NCBI RefSeq assembly: GCF_900086595.1
Contig: NZ_LT575472.1
Location: 334,637-398,636 of the forward strand
DNA from: Clostridium nigeriense
Lineage (GTDB): Bacteria > Bacillota > Clostridia > Clostridiales > Clostridiaceae
Direction: 5' to 3'
Length of the DNA: 64,000 nucleotides
Below are positions 53,256 to 61,571 of the stretch, piece after piece (position 1 is the first letter of the stretch; each line of letters starts with the position of its first letter). The notes beneath the pieces were generated by a model. That model was not told where the DNA came from and ran no database searches. It worked only from the letters and a program-made list of their open reading frames with translations. A program made the translations under genes and the position numbers.

Positions 53256-54509
53256 ATGAAAAGAAGAGGGTTACTTTACTTATTAATAATTATATTAATT
53301 TTATCTATAGTAGCATTATTTTTTATACCAAAGATAGAGTTTTTTAAAACTAATTTAGATAAAAAAGTAGAAGAGAATCTACCGAAAGAAGAAGTTAATG
53401 AAAAAGAAAATATAAAAACTATAGAAATAGCAGCTACAGGAGATATACTAATACATGTAGAGATACTAGAAACACAATATGATAAGGAAAGCGATAGCTA
53501 TGACTTTAAAAATACTCTTCAGTACGTAAGAGAATATTTAAGTAATGCTGATTTAACTATATCAAATTTAGAAGGCACATTATCTGGAAAAGAAAACTAC
53601 GGTTTTTCAGGTTATCCAAGCTTTAATGCACCAGATGAATTAGCAGATGCTATGAAGTGGTCTGGAATAGATGTTGTTAATAATATGAATAATCATTCAT
53701 TAGATAGAGATATTAGAGGATTCCATAGAACAAGAGAAGTATTAGAGGATAGAGATTTTGATATAATTGGGACTCGCTCTGGAGAGGATAAAGAGAGGTA
53801 TATAATAAAGGATGTTAAAGGTATAAAAGTAGGAATTACATCCTATAGTTATACTATGACTTGTGAGGGGGGAGTTAGAGGATTGAATGGCACTCCAATT
53901 TCAAGTGAAGTATATCCTTTAATGAATACATTTAGAGAAGATTCGTTAGAGGAAGATTTTAAAAGTATGAAGGAACAAATAGATAAAATGAAGTCTCAAG
54001 GTGCAGAAATTATAATATTCTATATGCACTGGGGAGATGAATACGAATTAGAACCAAATGAAACTCAAATAAAAATAGCTAAATTTTTAGCTAATAATGG
54101 AGTAGATATAATTTTTGCAACTCATCCACATTCATTACAGCCTATAGATATTATAAAATCTGATGATGGATTAAGAGAAACTTCAGTAATTTATTCCATG
54201 GGAAATTTTTTATCTAGTCAAAGAACTGAGAGAATAGAAAATCCATACACAGAGGATGGAGTAATAGTTTTTGTAAAGATTAATAAAAATGAGGATACAG
54301 GAGAAATAAAAGTAGAATATCCAACCTATATACCGACTTGGGTAAATTGGTATAGTAAAGAAGATAAGTTATTCTATGAAGTTGTACCAGCAACTATTAA
54401 TGATGCTTCATACTTAACAGAAGAAGGTAAGCTCAGAGTTGTAGAATCTTTAAATAGAAGTAAGAATATAATTGAGTCATTTAGTGATAAAATAAAGATA
54501 AGAGAGTAG
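53256..54509 (+). CDS. CapA-family membrane-anchored metallophosphatase-like protein
   Basis: 417 residues. An N-terminal anchor (about 5-24) and a spacer precede a PGA_cap domain with AATGDILIH, TISNLEGTL, NNMNNHSLDRD, IFYMHWGDEY, FATHPHSLQP and YSMGNFLSSQ, the metal-site motifs of CapA/PgsA. Family members are linked to polyglutamate capsule, but many clostridial copies stand alone with unknown surface roles. No other capsule genes are nearby. AGGGAGGAAAAAAAGGAG precedes the ATG. Confidence 0.88.
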   Translation: MKRRGLLYLLIIILILSIVALFFIPKIEFFKTNLDKKVEENLPKEEVNEKENIKTIEIAATGDILIHVEILETQYDKESDSYDFKNTLQYVREYLSNADLTISNLEGTLSGKENYGFSGYPSFNAPDELADAMKWSGIDVVNNMNNHSLDRDIRGFHRTREVLEDRDFDIIGTRSGEDKERYIIKDVKGIKVGITSYSYTMTCEGGVRGLNGTPISSEVYPLMNTFREDSLEEDFKSMKEQIDKMKSQGAEIIIFYMHWGDEYELEPNETQIKIAKFLANNGVDIIFATHPHSLQPIDIIKSDDGLRETSVIYSMGNFLSSQRTERIENPYTEDGVIVFVKINKNEDTGEIKVEYPTYIPTWVNWYSKEDKLFYEVVPATINDASYLTEEGKLRVVESLNRSKNIIESFSDKIKIRE

Positions 54510-54532
54510 TTTATATAAAGGGGATGTAATCA

Positions 54533-55042
54533 TTGAAAGAAACAATTAGATTAGCTGGAATAGCATATGAGAGTTTAGTTAATGGACCAGGAGTAAGGAG
54601 AGTATTTTTTTCACAAGGATGCAATCATAATTGTAAAGGATGCTTTAATCCTGAAACACATGATTTTTCATTAGGAGAAGAAAAAAACATTAAGGAATTA
54701 ATAGAAGATGTTTATAGCAATCCTATGATTAAAGGGATTACTTTTAGTGGAGGAGATCCATTTGAAAGGGCAGAAGAATTTGCATATATGGCAAAGGCTT
54801 TTAAAGAAAAAAACTTAAATATTTGGAGTTATACTGGATATAAATTTGAATATATCCTTGAGAATATAGATAACAGACCAGATTGGAAAGAGCTTATAAA
54901 TAATATTGATGTGCTTGTAGATGGGAGATTTGAAGAAGATAAAAAAGAAGAAGGCTTAAAATTTAGAGGTTCTAGTAATCAAAGAATTATAGATGTAAAA
55001 GAAAGTATTAAAAAATGTAAAATAATAACATTGGATTATTAA
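54533..55042 (+). CDS. nrdG: anaerobic RNR activating radical-SAM protein
   Basis: 169 residues from a TTG with AAAGGGG upstream. It has the radical-SAM cluster motif CNHNCKGC (C-x3-C-x2-C) near residue 31 after the typical start (NGPGVRRVFFSQGC), and GITFSGGDPF. It generates the glycyl radical on NrdD using SAM. It follows the CapA-type gene by 23 bases rather than nrdD, so it is in an unusual transcription unit for its partner. Confidence 0.93.
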   Translation: MKETIRLAGIAYESLVNGPGVRRVFFSQGCNHNCKGCFNPETHDFSLGEEKNIKELIEDVYSNPMIKGITFSGGDPFERAEEFAYMAKAFKEKNLNIWSYTGYKFEYILENIDNRPDWKELINNIDVLVDGRFEEDKKEEGLKFRGSSNQRIIDVKESIKKCKIITLDY

Positions 55043-55044
55043 AC

Positions 55045-55073
55045 TTGCCTTATTTCATTTAAAATATTATAAT
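55045..55073 (+). promoter_or_regulatory. promoter of the xpt leader
   Basis: TTGCCT (55045-55050), exactly 17 bases, then TATAAT (55068-55073), directly after nrdG. Confidence 0.65.
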
Positions 55074-55085
55074 TATCAAAAAGAA

Positions 55086-55167
55086 AGTTATAGTATTCGT
55101 ATATGCTTGAAAATAAGGTTCAAGTGTTTCTACTAGGAGACCGTAAATATCCTAACTACGAAGAAAA
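55086..55167 (+). promoter_or_regulatory. guanine-type purine riboswitch
   Basis: Aptamer blocks: CGTATATGCTTGA, then AAGGTTCAAGTGTTTCTACT (from 55116), GGAGACCGTAAATATCC and CTAACTACGA. P2 and P3 form with the usual loops. The ligand-pairing base (position 74) is C at 55156, which selects guanine/hypoxanthine rather than adenine. The 5' P1 strand TAGTATTC can instead pair with GAATACTA near 55226-55233, suggesting the expression switch. Confidence 0.92.
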
Positions 55168-55260
55168 GTATTGCCATGAGTTTTTTTCTTGGCTTTATTG
55201 CTAAATTAGCAGGACAAGCGTTTAGAATACTATATTACTAAGTAGTAAAGGAGAAAGCAC

Positions 55261-55833
55261 ATGGAATTATTAAAAGATATGATAAGAAACAAAGGAAAAG
55301 TTAGAGAAGGAAATATATTGAAGGTTGACTCTTTTTTAAATCATCAAATGGATATTAAATTTTTAAATGAAGTAGGAAAAGAGTTCAAAAGAAGATTTGA
55401 AGGCGAAAAAATAGATAAGATATTAACAATAGAGGCTTCAGGAATTGGAATAGCTGCAGTTACTTCACAGTATTTTGATTATGCTCCAGTTGTTTTTGCT
55501 AAAAAAACAGAAAGCCTAAACTTAGATAAAGAAGTATATGAATCAGAAGTACATTCTTTCACTAAAAATAAGACATATAAAGTTAGAGTTGGAAAACAAT
55601 TCTTAAATGAAGGCGAAAACATACTAATAATAGATGACTTTTTAGCTAAGGGCTGTGCAACTAAAGGCTTAATTGATTTAGTAAATCAATCAAAAGCAAA
55701 CTTAATAGGAATAGGAATAGTAATTGAAAAAGGATTCCAAGAAGGAAGAAGTGTACTTGAAGAAATGGGAGTTAGAGTTGAATCTTTAGCAATTATAGAA
55801 AAATTTGAAGATGGAAAAGCTATAATAAAGTAG
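55261..55833 (+). CDS. xpt: xanthine phosphoribosyltransferase
   Basis: 190 residues. [20 protein letters not shown], the [13 protein letters not shown] loop and the PRPP motif [16 protein letters not shown] are those of bacterial Xpt. It salvages xanthine to XMP. The guanine riboswitch upstream is the classic xpt arrangement: excess guanine shuts it off. AAAGGAGAAAG precedes the ATG. No permease (pbuX) follows, unlike B. subtilis. Confidence 0.93.
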   Translation: MELLKDMIRNKGKVREGNILKVDSFLNHQMDIKFLNEVGKEFKRRFEGEKIDKILTIEASGIGIAAVTSQYFDYAPVVFAKKTESLNLDKEVYESEVHSFTKNKTYKVRVGKQFLNEGENILIIDDFLAKGCATKGLIDLVNQSKANLIGIGIVIEKGFQEGRSVLEEMGVRVESLAIIEKFEDGKAIIK

Positions 55834-55845
55834 CTTTATTATAGC

Positions 55846-55908
55846 AAATTAAAAATGAATAATTTTAAATTTAGGTTGGAATTCAGCTATAGGCTGAATT
55901 CCTTTAAT
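55846..55908. repeat. hairpin-centred intergenic repeat, copy C
   Basis: A left arm AAATTAAAAATGAATAATTT leads to a perfect 10-bp stem GGAATTCAGC/GCTGAATTCC (55878-55887 with 55893-55902). The right arm is missing or replaced by the small ORF. It may also terminate xpt. Confidence 0.5.
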
Positions 55909-56018
55909 TTATCCGTAAATAAAGATTTAAATTCATCTATGGATACTGAATCCTCTAGTCCTTTACTAAAAAGAGCTTTAAAATCCTCATAATTTCCAGT
56001 ATCAATATATTTCTTCAT
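55887..56018 (-). CDS. small hypothetical protein
   Basis: 43 residues. AAGGAAT precedes the ATG (56018-56016) on the minus strand. The sequence (KKYIDTGNYEDFKALFSKGL, then DEFKSLFTDKLKEF) has clear helical, protein-like composition. Its stop codon lies inside the hairpin repeat at 55887, so the original gene may have been longer and cut by the repeat. It is 66 bases downstream of the PBP gene on the same strand. Family unknown. Confidence 0.45.
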   Translation of the reverse strand: MKKYIDTGNYEDFKALFSKGLEDSVSIDEFKSLFTDKLKEFSL

Positions 56019-56084
56019 AAATTTATTCCTTCACATACATATAATATTAAAATTTCATTGTTTTCATTATTTTATTTAGAGATA

Positions 56085-58109
56085 TTACTTATTAAGGTAA
56101 TAGTCCATAACATTTCTTACTTTAGGAACAGTAACATGGCTACTGCCTCTTCCTTTTACATCTTCAATCATCATAGCAAGTGAAATTTTGGCAGAGTCTG
56201 GATCCACAGATACAAACCATCCATTTTCTGTTCCAGTGGTATCATCTTGAGACTGCTTTATTTCAGCAGAACCAGATTTACCAGCAACTCTATGTCCAGG
56301 TACAGCTCCATCTGAAATAGTGGCTCCAGCATCATTAATTACAGCTGTAAATGCATCAATTAAAGTAGGTAGATTATTTTTAGAAATTAAGCCTTCCTTC
56401 CAAACTTTAGCTTCAAAATTTTCACTTACAACTAATCTAGGTTGCATTATATTACCCTCATTTGCTAGAGAACTATAAAATAGTGCAACATGAAGAGGTG
56501 TAACCATAACCTCACCTTGTCCATATCCAGTATCTGCAAGTAAAATATCTCTATTTATTTCTCCATCATTTGAAATTTGAGAAGTTTCCATAGGATATTC
56601 AAAGGTTAAATCTTCGCCTATTCCAAAGTTTTTTAGACCCTTAATAAATTTTTCAGAACCAAGGTCTAAAGCAACTTGAGCATAGTAAATATTATCAGAG
56701 AAGTTTACAGCATCCTTTAAGGTTACAGATTTATTAGGATCTATTACTCTAGTAACTTTATAATCTCCCCAAGAAGTATCTTTTTGCCAAGTTAAACCTT
56801 TAATATCTTTAGCTTCCTTTGGATCAATAATTCCATTTTCTAGACCTATTATTGAAGTTAATAACTTCATTGTTGAACCAGGTGAATAAGTCTTATTAAA
56901 TCTATTTATTTCATCAGCATTATTAGTTTCTTCCCATTTAGCCTTTTGAGTTTTACTTATATAAGTAGTAAATGTGTTTGAATCATATGAAGGCGCACTT
57001 ACCATTGCAAGAACTTCTCCAGTTTTAGGGTTAACAGCTGTAGCAGCTCCCTTTTCGCCAGTCATCTCACTATAAATCTTTTTTTGTAAATCTGAATCTA
57101 TAGATAAAGTTATATCGCTACCGTTTTTAACATCTTTATTAGCTATAATTATTTTATCCATACCACGTTCTAAGTATATTTCAGCTGCATCTTCACCTCT
57201 TAGAGTATCTTCATAGACTTGCTCTAATCCAGCTTTACCTATTAAACTAGTATCATTATATCCCTTATCTTTAAAGTTTTCTAATTCTTCAGCAGTAATA
57301 CTTCCTATATACCCAATTAATCTGCCAAAGGCTTCTCCACCAGTGTATATTCTTCCTAATTTGGACTTAATTATAATTCCTTCTGAATCTCTGCTATGGA
57401 GTGAATTTAATTTGGGATCAGTATTTAGTATATCTACTAAAGGAATAAAATGTTCAGGGTTTGTATTAGCGTTAAGCTTATTGGTAATGTTCTCTTCACT
57501 TATATCTAAAACATTAGCAAGTTCTTTGACTTTAGATTCTACATTGGATTCGTTAAAATTAGCTGGGTAAATACCCACTGTGCTTATATCTCCATCACTA
57601 GCTAAAACTCTTCCATCTTTATCAAGAATACTTCCTCTTTTTGCTTGAGTTACTGAAACCCTAACTTTATCATCCTTAATCATATTAGGGAAAATTAAAC
57701 TTTCATCCCACTTTACTTTATAATCTTTATCTTCTTTAATTAAAGATAATTTATAATCATTAAGCTTGAGATCACCAGTGATTGCTGTCATATTAAGATT
57801 AAAAGGAATAGTTATAATTCCATCATCTTTCCCTTTTTCTCCATTAACTTCAAAGGAGAGATTATTAGCACCTATAGCAGTAAATATATTAGTGTATCTA
57901 GATACGAAATCTTCTTCTGATATGTATTCTTTAGAGTCATTAGTTAGCATTTCATACATTCCTAAATAATCAGCATTAGCCCATTTTTCAGTAAAGGTAT
58001 TAAAAGTTTTTTCTGCCTTATTCATACTTGTACATCCAGTTGATATTAGTATAAAGCATAAGGACAATGTTAATAATATAAGTAATTTTAAAGGTTTTTT
58101 TGTATTCAT
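56085..58109 (-). CDS. MecA/PBP3-like class B penicillin-binding protein
   Basis: 674 residues. A lipobox-like STGC follows the N-terminal hydrophobic segment (Cys near 26). An NTF2-like MecA_N domain (about 30-150) and dimerisation domain precede the transpeptidase with the three catalytic motifs: STMK in SPGSTMKLLTS, SDN in NFSDNIYYAQ and KSG in VAGKSGSAEI. MecA_N-type PBPs cross-link peptidoglycan and often bind beta-lactams weakly; affinity here is unknown. The region before the ATG, GGGATGGGA, matches a nearby candidate RNA. Confidence 0.9.
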   Translation of the reverse strand: MNTKKPLKLLILLTLSLCFILISTGCTSMNKAEKTFNTFTEKWANADYLGMYEMLTNDSKEYISEEDFVSRYTNIFTAIGANNLSFEVNGEKGKDDGIITIPFNLNMTAITGDLKLNDYKLSLIKEDKDYKVKWDESLIFPNMIKDDKVRVSVTQAKRGSILDKDGRVLASDGDISTVGIYPANFNESNVESKVKELANVLDISEENITNKLNANTNPEHFIPLVDILNTDPKLNSLHSRDSEGIIIKSKLGRIYTGGEAFGRLIGYIGSITAEELENFKDKGYNDTSLIGKAGLEQVYEDTLRGEDAAEIYLERGMDKIIIANKDVKNGSDITLSIDSDLQKKIYSEMTGEKGAATAVNPKTGEVLAMVSAPSYDSNTFTTYISKTQKAKWEETNNADEINRFNKTYSPGSTMKLLTSIIGLENGIIDPKEAKDIKGLTWQKDTSWGDYKVTRVIDPNKSVTLKDAVNFSDNIYYAQVALDLGSEKFIKGLKNFGIGEDLTFEYPMETSQISNDGEINRDILLADTGYGQGEVMVTPLHVALFYSSLANEGNIMQPRLVVSENFEAKVWKEGLISKNNLPTLIDAFTAVINDAGATISDGAVPGHRVAGKSGSAEIKQSQDDTTGTENGWFVSVDPDSAKISLAMMIEDVKGRGSSHVTVPKVRNVMDYYLNK

Positions 58110-58153
58110 AAACTTATCCCATCCCTTTTTAAGTAAATAATTTAATATATAAA

Positions 58154-58162
58154 ATTATACCA
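58154..58162 (-). promoter_or_regulatory. extended -10 promoter of the PBP gene
   Basis: On the minus strand TGGTATAAT (58162-58154) is a perfect TGn-extended -10, about 45 bases before the start codon. No good -35 is needed or seen. It lies downstream of the candidate RNA's terminator, so the PBP gene can be transcribed independently. Confidence 0.6.
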
Positions 58163-58191
58163 CTAATTAAGACGGTTTACATAAATTTGTA

Positions 58192-58284
58192 AAATAAAAA
58201 AGCGCCGAAGCGCTTTATAAATAAATGGGGGATGGGACCTGTATAAACAGGTTTTGTATCTACATTAGTAGTATTTACAGTTTT
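58192..58284 (-). ncRNA. candidate C-rich small RNA next to the PBP gene
   Basis: On the minus strand a promoter (58318-58291) reads into about 90 nt with no ORF. A small hairpin CTAC/GTAG and the hairpin ACCTGT/ACAGGT are followed by an unpaired CCCATCCCCC (58236-58227). The terminator AAAGCGC-TTCG-GCGCTTT is capped by a stable UUCG tetraloop, then T residues. This is the classic layout of a Gram-positive small RNA that targets ribosome-binding sites. UCCCAUCCC (58237-58229) is perfectly complementary to GGGAUGGGA at 58125-58117, the PBP translation-initiation region. Confidence 0.6.
58198..58218 (-). terminator. terminator with UUCG tetraloop
   Basis: On the minus strand AAAGCGC and GCGCTTT pair around TTCG, followed by T residues to about 58190. 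It ends the candidate small RNA, since no gene lies upstream on that strand. Confidence 0.8.
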
Positions 58285-58290
58285 AAGTTT

Positions 58291-58318
58291 TTTATACAAC
58301 AAAATTATAAATTTTCAA
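58291..58318 (-). promoter_or_regulatory. promoter of the C-rich small RNA
   Basis: On the minus strand TTGAAA (58318-58313), a 16-base spacer, and TATAAA (58296-58291). Confidence 0.55.
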
Positions 58319-58348
58319 AAAGTTATTCTAAATAATAATAGTTATCCA

Positions 58349-58377
58349 TTGAATAGATTTTCTAATAGTGGTATTAT
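58349..58377 (+). promoter_or_regulatory. promoter of pepA
   Basis: TTGAAT (58349-58354), a 17-base spacer, and TATTAT (58372-58377), preceded by TGG. Confidence 0.55.
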
Positions 58378-58409
58378 GAGTAAAAGGATGTTTACGAAGA
58401 GGTGATTAA

Positions 58410-59885
58410 ATGAGCATAAATTATAGAAACTTAACTTGTTCAACAGCAGATGCTCTAGTTATATATTTACTAGAAGATAAGTTACAAGTATCAAATGAAG
58501 AGTTAAATAAAAATATAAAATTTGCAGAAGAAAAGGACTTATTTAAGGGAAAGAATGGTGAAGTATATACTTTCACAAGAAACTTAAATGAAACTATTCA
58601 AACGGTAGTTTTAGTTGGATTAGGAAAAGAAGAAAATCTAACTTTAGATAATGTTAGAGAAGCAACTGGAAGGGGAGTTAAGAAAGTTAAGGACTTAGGA
58701 CTTACAAACATATTCTTAAGAGTTCCTCATACAGAAAAAATAACTCTTGAAGAGTTAATTAAAGCTATGGCAACATCAGCAGAATTAGCTAACTATACAT
58801 TTAATAAGTATAAAACTGATGCTAAGGAAGAAAAAGAATTAAATATTTCAATTTCTAGATGTGGAATAAAAGAAGCTACAAGAGAAATAGAAGAGGCTAT
58901 AAATGAAGGTATTGAAGTAGCTAAGGGAATAATAATTGCAAGAAACTTAGTTAATGAGCCATCAAATATTATTTATCCAGAAACTTTAGCTGAAGCAGCA
59001 GTTAAGGTTGGTAATGAAAGTGGATTTGAAGTAGAAGTTCACGGAGTTGACAAGATTAAAGCTTTAAAAATGGAAGCATTTTATAATGTTGCAAAGGGAT
59101 CTTCAAAAGAGCCTAAGCTTATAGTTATGAGATACTTTGGAGACGAGGATAATAAAGATAATGTTCTTGGTCTAGTAGGTAAGGGATTAACTTATGATTC
59201 AGGTGGATACTCAATTAAGCCAACTGATAGTATGTTAGATATGAAATCAGATATGGGGGGAGCAGCTTCAGTTATAGGTGCTATGTCTATAATTGCTAAA
59301 AGAGGATTAAAACTTAATGTAATTGCAGTTGTAGCAGCTTGCGAAAACTTAATTTCTGGTGAAGCATATAAACCAGGTGAAGTAATAGGAACTATGGCTG
59401 GTAAAACTATAGAAGTTGTTAATACAGATGCCGAAGGTAGATTAACTTTAGTAGATGCTGTTCACTATATTATTACAGAAGAAAAGGTTAATGAGGTTAT
59501 AGATTTAGCAACATTAACAGGAGCAGCATTAGTTGCGTTAGGTGAAACTACTACAGCAGTAGTTACAAATAACCAAGACTTCTTTGAAGAATTAAAGACA
59601 GCTTCAGAATACACTGGAGATAAGATGTGGCAATTACCTGCCTTTGATGATTACAAAAAGTTAATTAAATCTGATATAGCAGATTTAAAGAACAGTGGTG
59701 GAAGATATGCAGGAACAATAACTGCTGGATTATTCATAGAAGCTTTCGTTCAAGATAAGCCATGGCTACACTTAGATATAGCTGGAACAGCTTGGACTTC
59801 TAAAAATAGTGATTTAGGAGTTAAGGGTGGAACAGGAGCTCCAGTTCATACACTATATGAGCTAGCAAAGAGAAGAAGCAAGTAG
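58410..59885 (+). CDS. pepA: leucyl aminopeptidase (M17)
   Basis: 491 residues. The N-terminal macro-like domain (about 1-165) precedes the catalytic domain with metal ligands in VGKGLTYDSGG, MKSDMGGAAS and NTDAEGRLTL, in canonical M17 order. It removes N-terminal residues from peptides in the cytosol as a hexamer, complementing the Opp importer and two M24 peptidases. GAAGAGGTG precedes the ATG. Monocistronic, divergent from the candidate small RNA. Confidence 0.94.
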   Translation: MSINYRNLTCSTADALVIYLLEDKLQVSNEELNKNIKFAEEKDLFKGKNGEVYTFTRNLNETIQTVVLVGLGKEENLTLDNVREATGRGVKKVKDLGLTNIFLRVPHTEKITLEELIKAMATSAELANYTFNKYKTDAKEEKELNISISRCGIKEATREIEEAINEGIEVAKGIIIARNLVNEPSNIIYPETLAEAAVKVGNESGFEVEVHGVDKIKALKMEAFYNVAKGSSKEPKLIVMRYFGDEDNKDNVLGLVGKGLTYDSGGYSIKPTDSMLDMKSDMGGAASVIGAMSIIAKRGLKLNVIAVVAACENLISGEAYKPGEVIGTMAGKTIEVVNTDAEGRLTLVDAVHYIITEEKVNEVIDLATLTGAALVALGETTTAVVTNNQDFFEELKTASEYTGDKMWQLPAFDDYKKLIKSDIADLKNSGGRYAGTITAGLFIEAFVQDKPWLHLDIAGTAWTSKNSDLGVKGGTGAPVHTLYELAKRRSK

Positions 59886-59887
59886 AA

Positions 59888-59953
59888 TAATTAAAAATTA
59901 ATAATTAAGAATGTAGAATTAAGGTAAGGGCTGTTTTATAACAGCCCTTTTTA
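59888..59953 (+). repeat. intergenic repeat arm plus terminator, copy D
   Basis: Left arm of the repeat family (AATTAAAAATTAATAATTAA, then GAATGTAGAATTAAGG) runs into a terminator GGGCTGTT (59928-59935) with AACAGCCC (59940-59947) and five T, ending pepA. Confidence 0.65.
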
Positions 59954-59974
59954 TATTTTTTCGATTCTAGTATA

Positions 59975-60286
59975 TTAATTATGCTTTAATATACTAGAAA
60001 TACCTAATATCATGAAAAACATACTCAAAGCCCAGCTAATTCCCAAGTAACCAATAATTAAACTATTTTCTTCCGAAAGCATTGCATGAGATACAAAAGA
60101 TTCATTTTTAGTAAGGAGTAAAAATAAGTAGCAACATAAGCATAATAATAGTAATTGGGGAATAAACCACAATAAACCTTTATTCTTATATTTAAAAAAC
60201 AGAAAAAATATAAATATAGCTACTATTACTAGAATGATGGAAAAACCAAAAAGAAGTAAAGTTTCAACACCTTGTTCTAACTGCAT
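59975..60286 (-). CDS. small membrane protein of unknown function
   Basis: 103 residues, three predicted membrane helices (about 9-31, 37-59 and 77-98), with LCLCCYLFLLL in the second. AAGGAGGC precedes the ATG. It follows the 60305 gene by 18 bases on the same strand. No family recognised. Confidence 0.65.
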   Translation of the reverse strand: MQLEQGVETLLLFGFSIILVIVAIFIFFLFFKYKNKGLLWFIPQLLLLCLCCYLFLLLTKNESFVSHAMLSEENSLIIGYLGISWALSMFFMILGISSILKHN

Positions 60287-60304
60287 AATAAAGCCTCCTT
60301 TTTA

Positions 60305-60907
60305 TTATTCAAAAATTTTATAGTGATTATCACCACGAATATATTCTAAGGATTCTATTGTAGAGTCTTCAGTTTTTAAATAGCCAAAATCTCCGTTATC
60401 AAATTCAACACCATATAATACCATGAATTGATTATCACCTTGTATTTCATAAGGTTTTATCTTTGTGTCTGATTTATTTTTCATATCTTTATATTTACTT
60501 TTAAGAAGAATATTATCTTCAATATTGTAGATATACATTGATTCTTTGGGAACAGTACTTAATTGAATTATACTAGCATCATTATTTACTGTAATTTCAC
60601 AAGAATTATCTCCTTGAATTTGATGTAAGTTAAGGTTTTCTAGGTCTAAGCTTCTTATTATTTTTTTGGATTTAATATCATAAACAAATAATCCAAAGTA
60701 GCTGTGAAATATAACTATATCATCAGAAGCATAATCAAGTAATACCATATCATTATGTATTGATTCTTCTTTTGATACATTTGGTGTTATTATTTCTATT
60801 TCTTCATTATTTAAATTAGATAATGAAAATCCTGCCATAATAAATGAAATAAGAATTAAAAAATATAAATTAAAAACTCTTTTTATTATAAAATCAATCC
60901 TTTCCAC
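60305..60907 (-). CDS. exported protein of unknown function
   Basis: 200 residues from a GTG without a clear ribosome-binding site, so the start is uncertain. An N-terminal hydrophobic segment (about 11-28) suggests export or anchoring. The rest has repeated strand-turn patterns (DIVIFHSYFGLFVYDIKSKK, then SMYIYNIEDN) reminiscent of a beta-propeller-like fold. Two QGDN motifs occur at similar spacing. Probably co-transcribed with the downstream membrane protein. Function unknown. Confidence 0.55.
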   Translation of the reverse strand: MERIDFIIKRVFNLYFLILISFIMAGFSLSNLNNEEIEIITPNVSKEESIHNDMVLLDYASDDIVIFHSYFGLFVYDIKSKKIIRSLDLENLNLHQIQGDNSCEITVNNDASIIQLSTVPKESMYIYNIEDNILLKSKYKDMKNKSDTKIKPYEIQGDNQFMVLYGVEFDNGDFGYLKTEDSTIESLEYIRGDNHYKIFE

Positions 60908-61070
60908 AATAATTACAATACAATTATATACTAATAATACATTTAATTACATAGAAAATGCTTATATAAAATAAGAGTTTAAGAAGGATAAATTATTTTG
61001 TATGAATTATAATAATGAGATATAATAAGAGTACTTATAAAGTTTAAGGTTAATATAAGGGGATGAAACT

Positions 61071-61376
61071 TTGAAAGATCAAATAATAAGAAAGATACTT
61101 AATGGTCTAATATATATTCATATTTTACATCATGGAAGTGAAGGGGACTTTTATGGAACATGGATTATGGAAGAACTTAAGGAACATGGGTATAAGCTTA
61201 GTCCAGGAACTGTATATCCCATTTTGAAATCTATGGTAGAAGAAGGTTTATTAATAAGAGAGGATAAAATAGTTAACGGTAAAGTTAGGAAGTATTATAA
61301 AAATACTGAAAAGGGAAATGAGCTTTTAATAGAGTTAAAGAAAAACTTAAAAACATTAGTTGATGAGGTTATGTGA
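61071..61376 (+). CDS. PadR-family transcriptional regulator
   Basis: 101 residues from a TTG with ATAAGGGGA upstream. A compact PadR winged helix: YIHILHHGSEGDFYGTWIME, then KLSPGTVYPILKSMVEEGLL and the wing NGKVRKYYKNTEKG. It should bind palindromic DNA as a dimer and respond to a small molecule. It may control fetAB, 195 bases downstream, or its own promoter; a strong terminator separates it from fetA. Confidence 0.85.
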   Translation: MKDQIIRKILNGLIYIHILHHGSEGDFYGTWIMEELKEHGYKLSPGTVYPILKSMVEEGLLIREDKIVNGKVRKYYKNTEKGNELLIELKKNLKTLVDEVM

Positions 61377-61401
61377 ATAAATTATGTTTTATTGATATAT
61401 G

Positions 61402-61462
61402 AGGATGAATGATGTATTGAAATTTTAAAATATTGTAATACATCATTCATCCTTATTTTTAT
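61402..61462 (+). terminator. terminator of the PadR gene
   Basis: A perfect 17-bp stem, 61402-61418 with 61437-61453, followed by a T-rich run. Confidence 0.85.
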
Positions 61463-61495
61463 GCTTTAGAAAACTATATAGATACACTTTTTTAT

Positions 61496-61538
61496 TTGAA
61501 AAAAAAGTTAGCATATGTTAATATCAAAATACGATATT
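61496..61538 (+). promoter_or_regulatory. fetAB promoter and overlapping palindrome
   Basis: TTGAAA (61496-61501), a 17-base spacer and TAATAT (61519-61524). AATATC (61520-61525) and GATATT (61533-61538) form an interrupted palindrome over the -10, and TTAGCATATGTTAA lies in the spacer. A repressor site is likely; the protein is unknown. Confidence 0.5.
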
Positions 61539-61571
61539 GAAATTCGATAATTAGTAAAGGATGGTGATATA

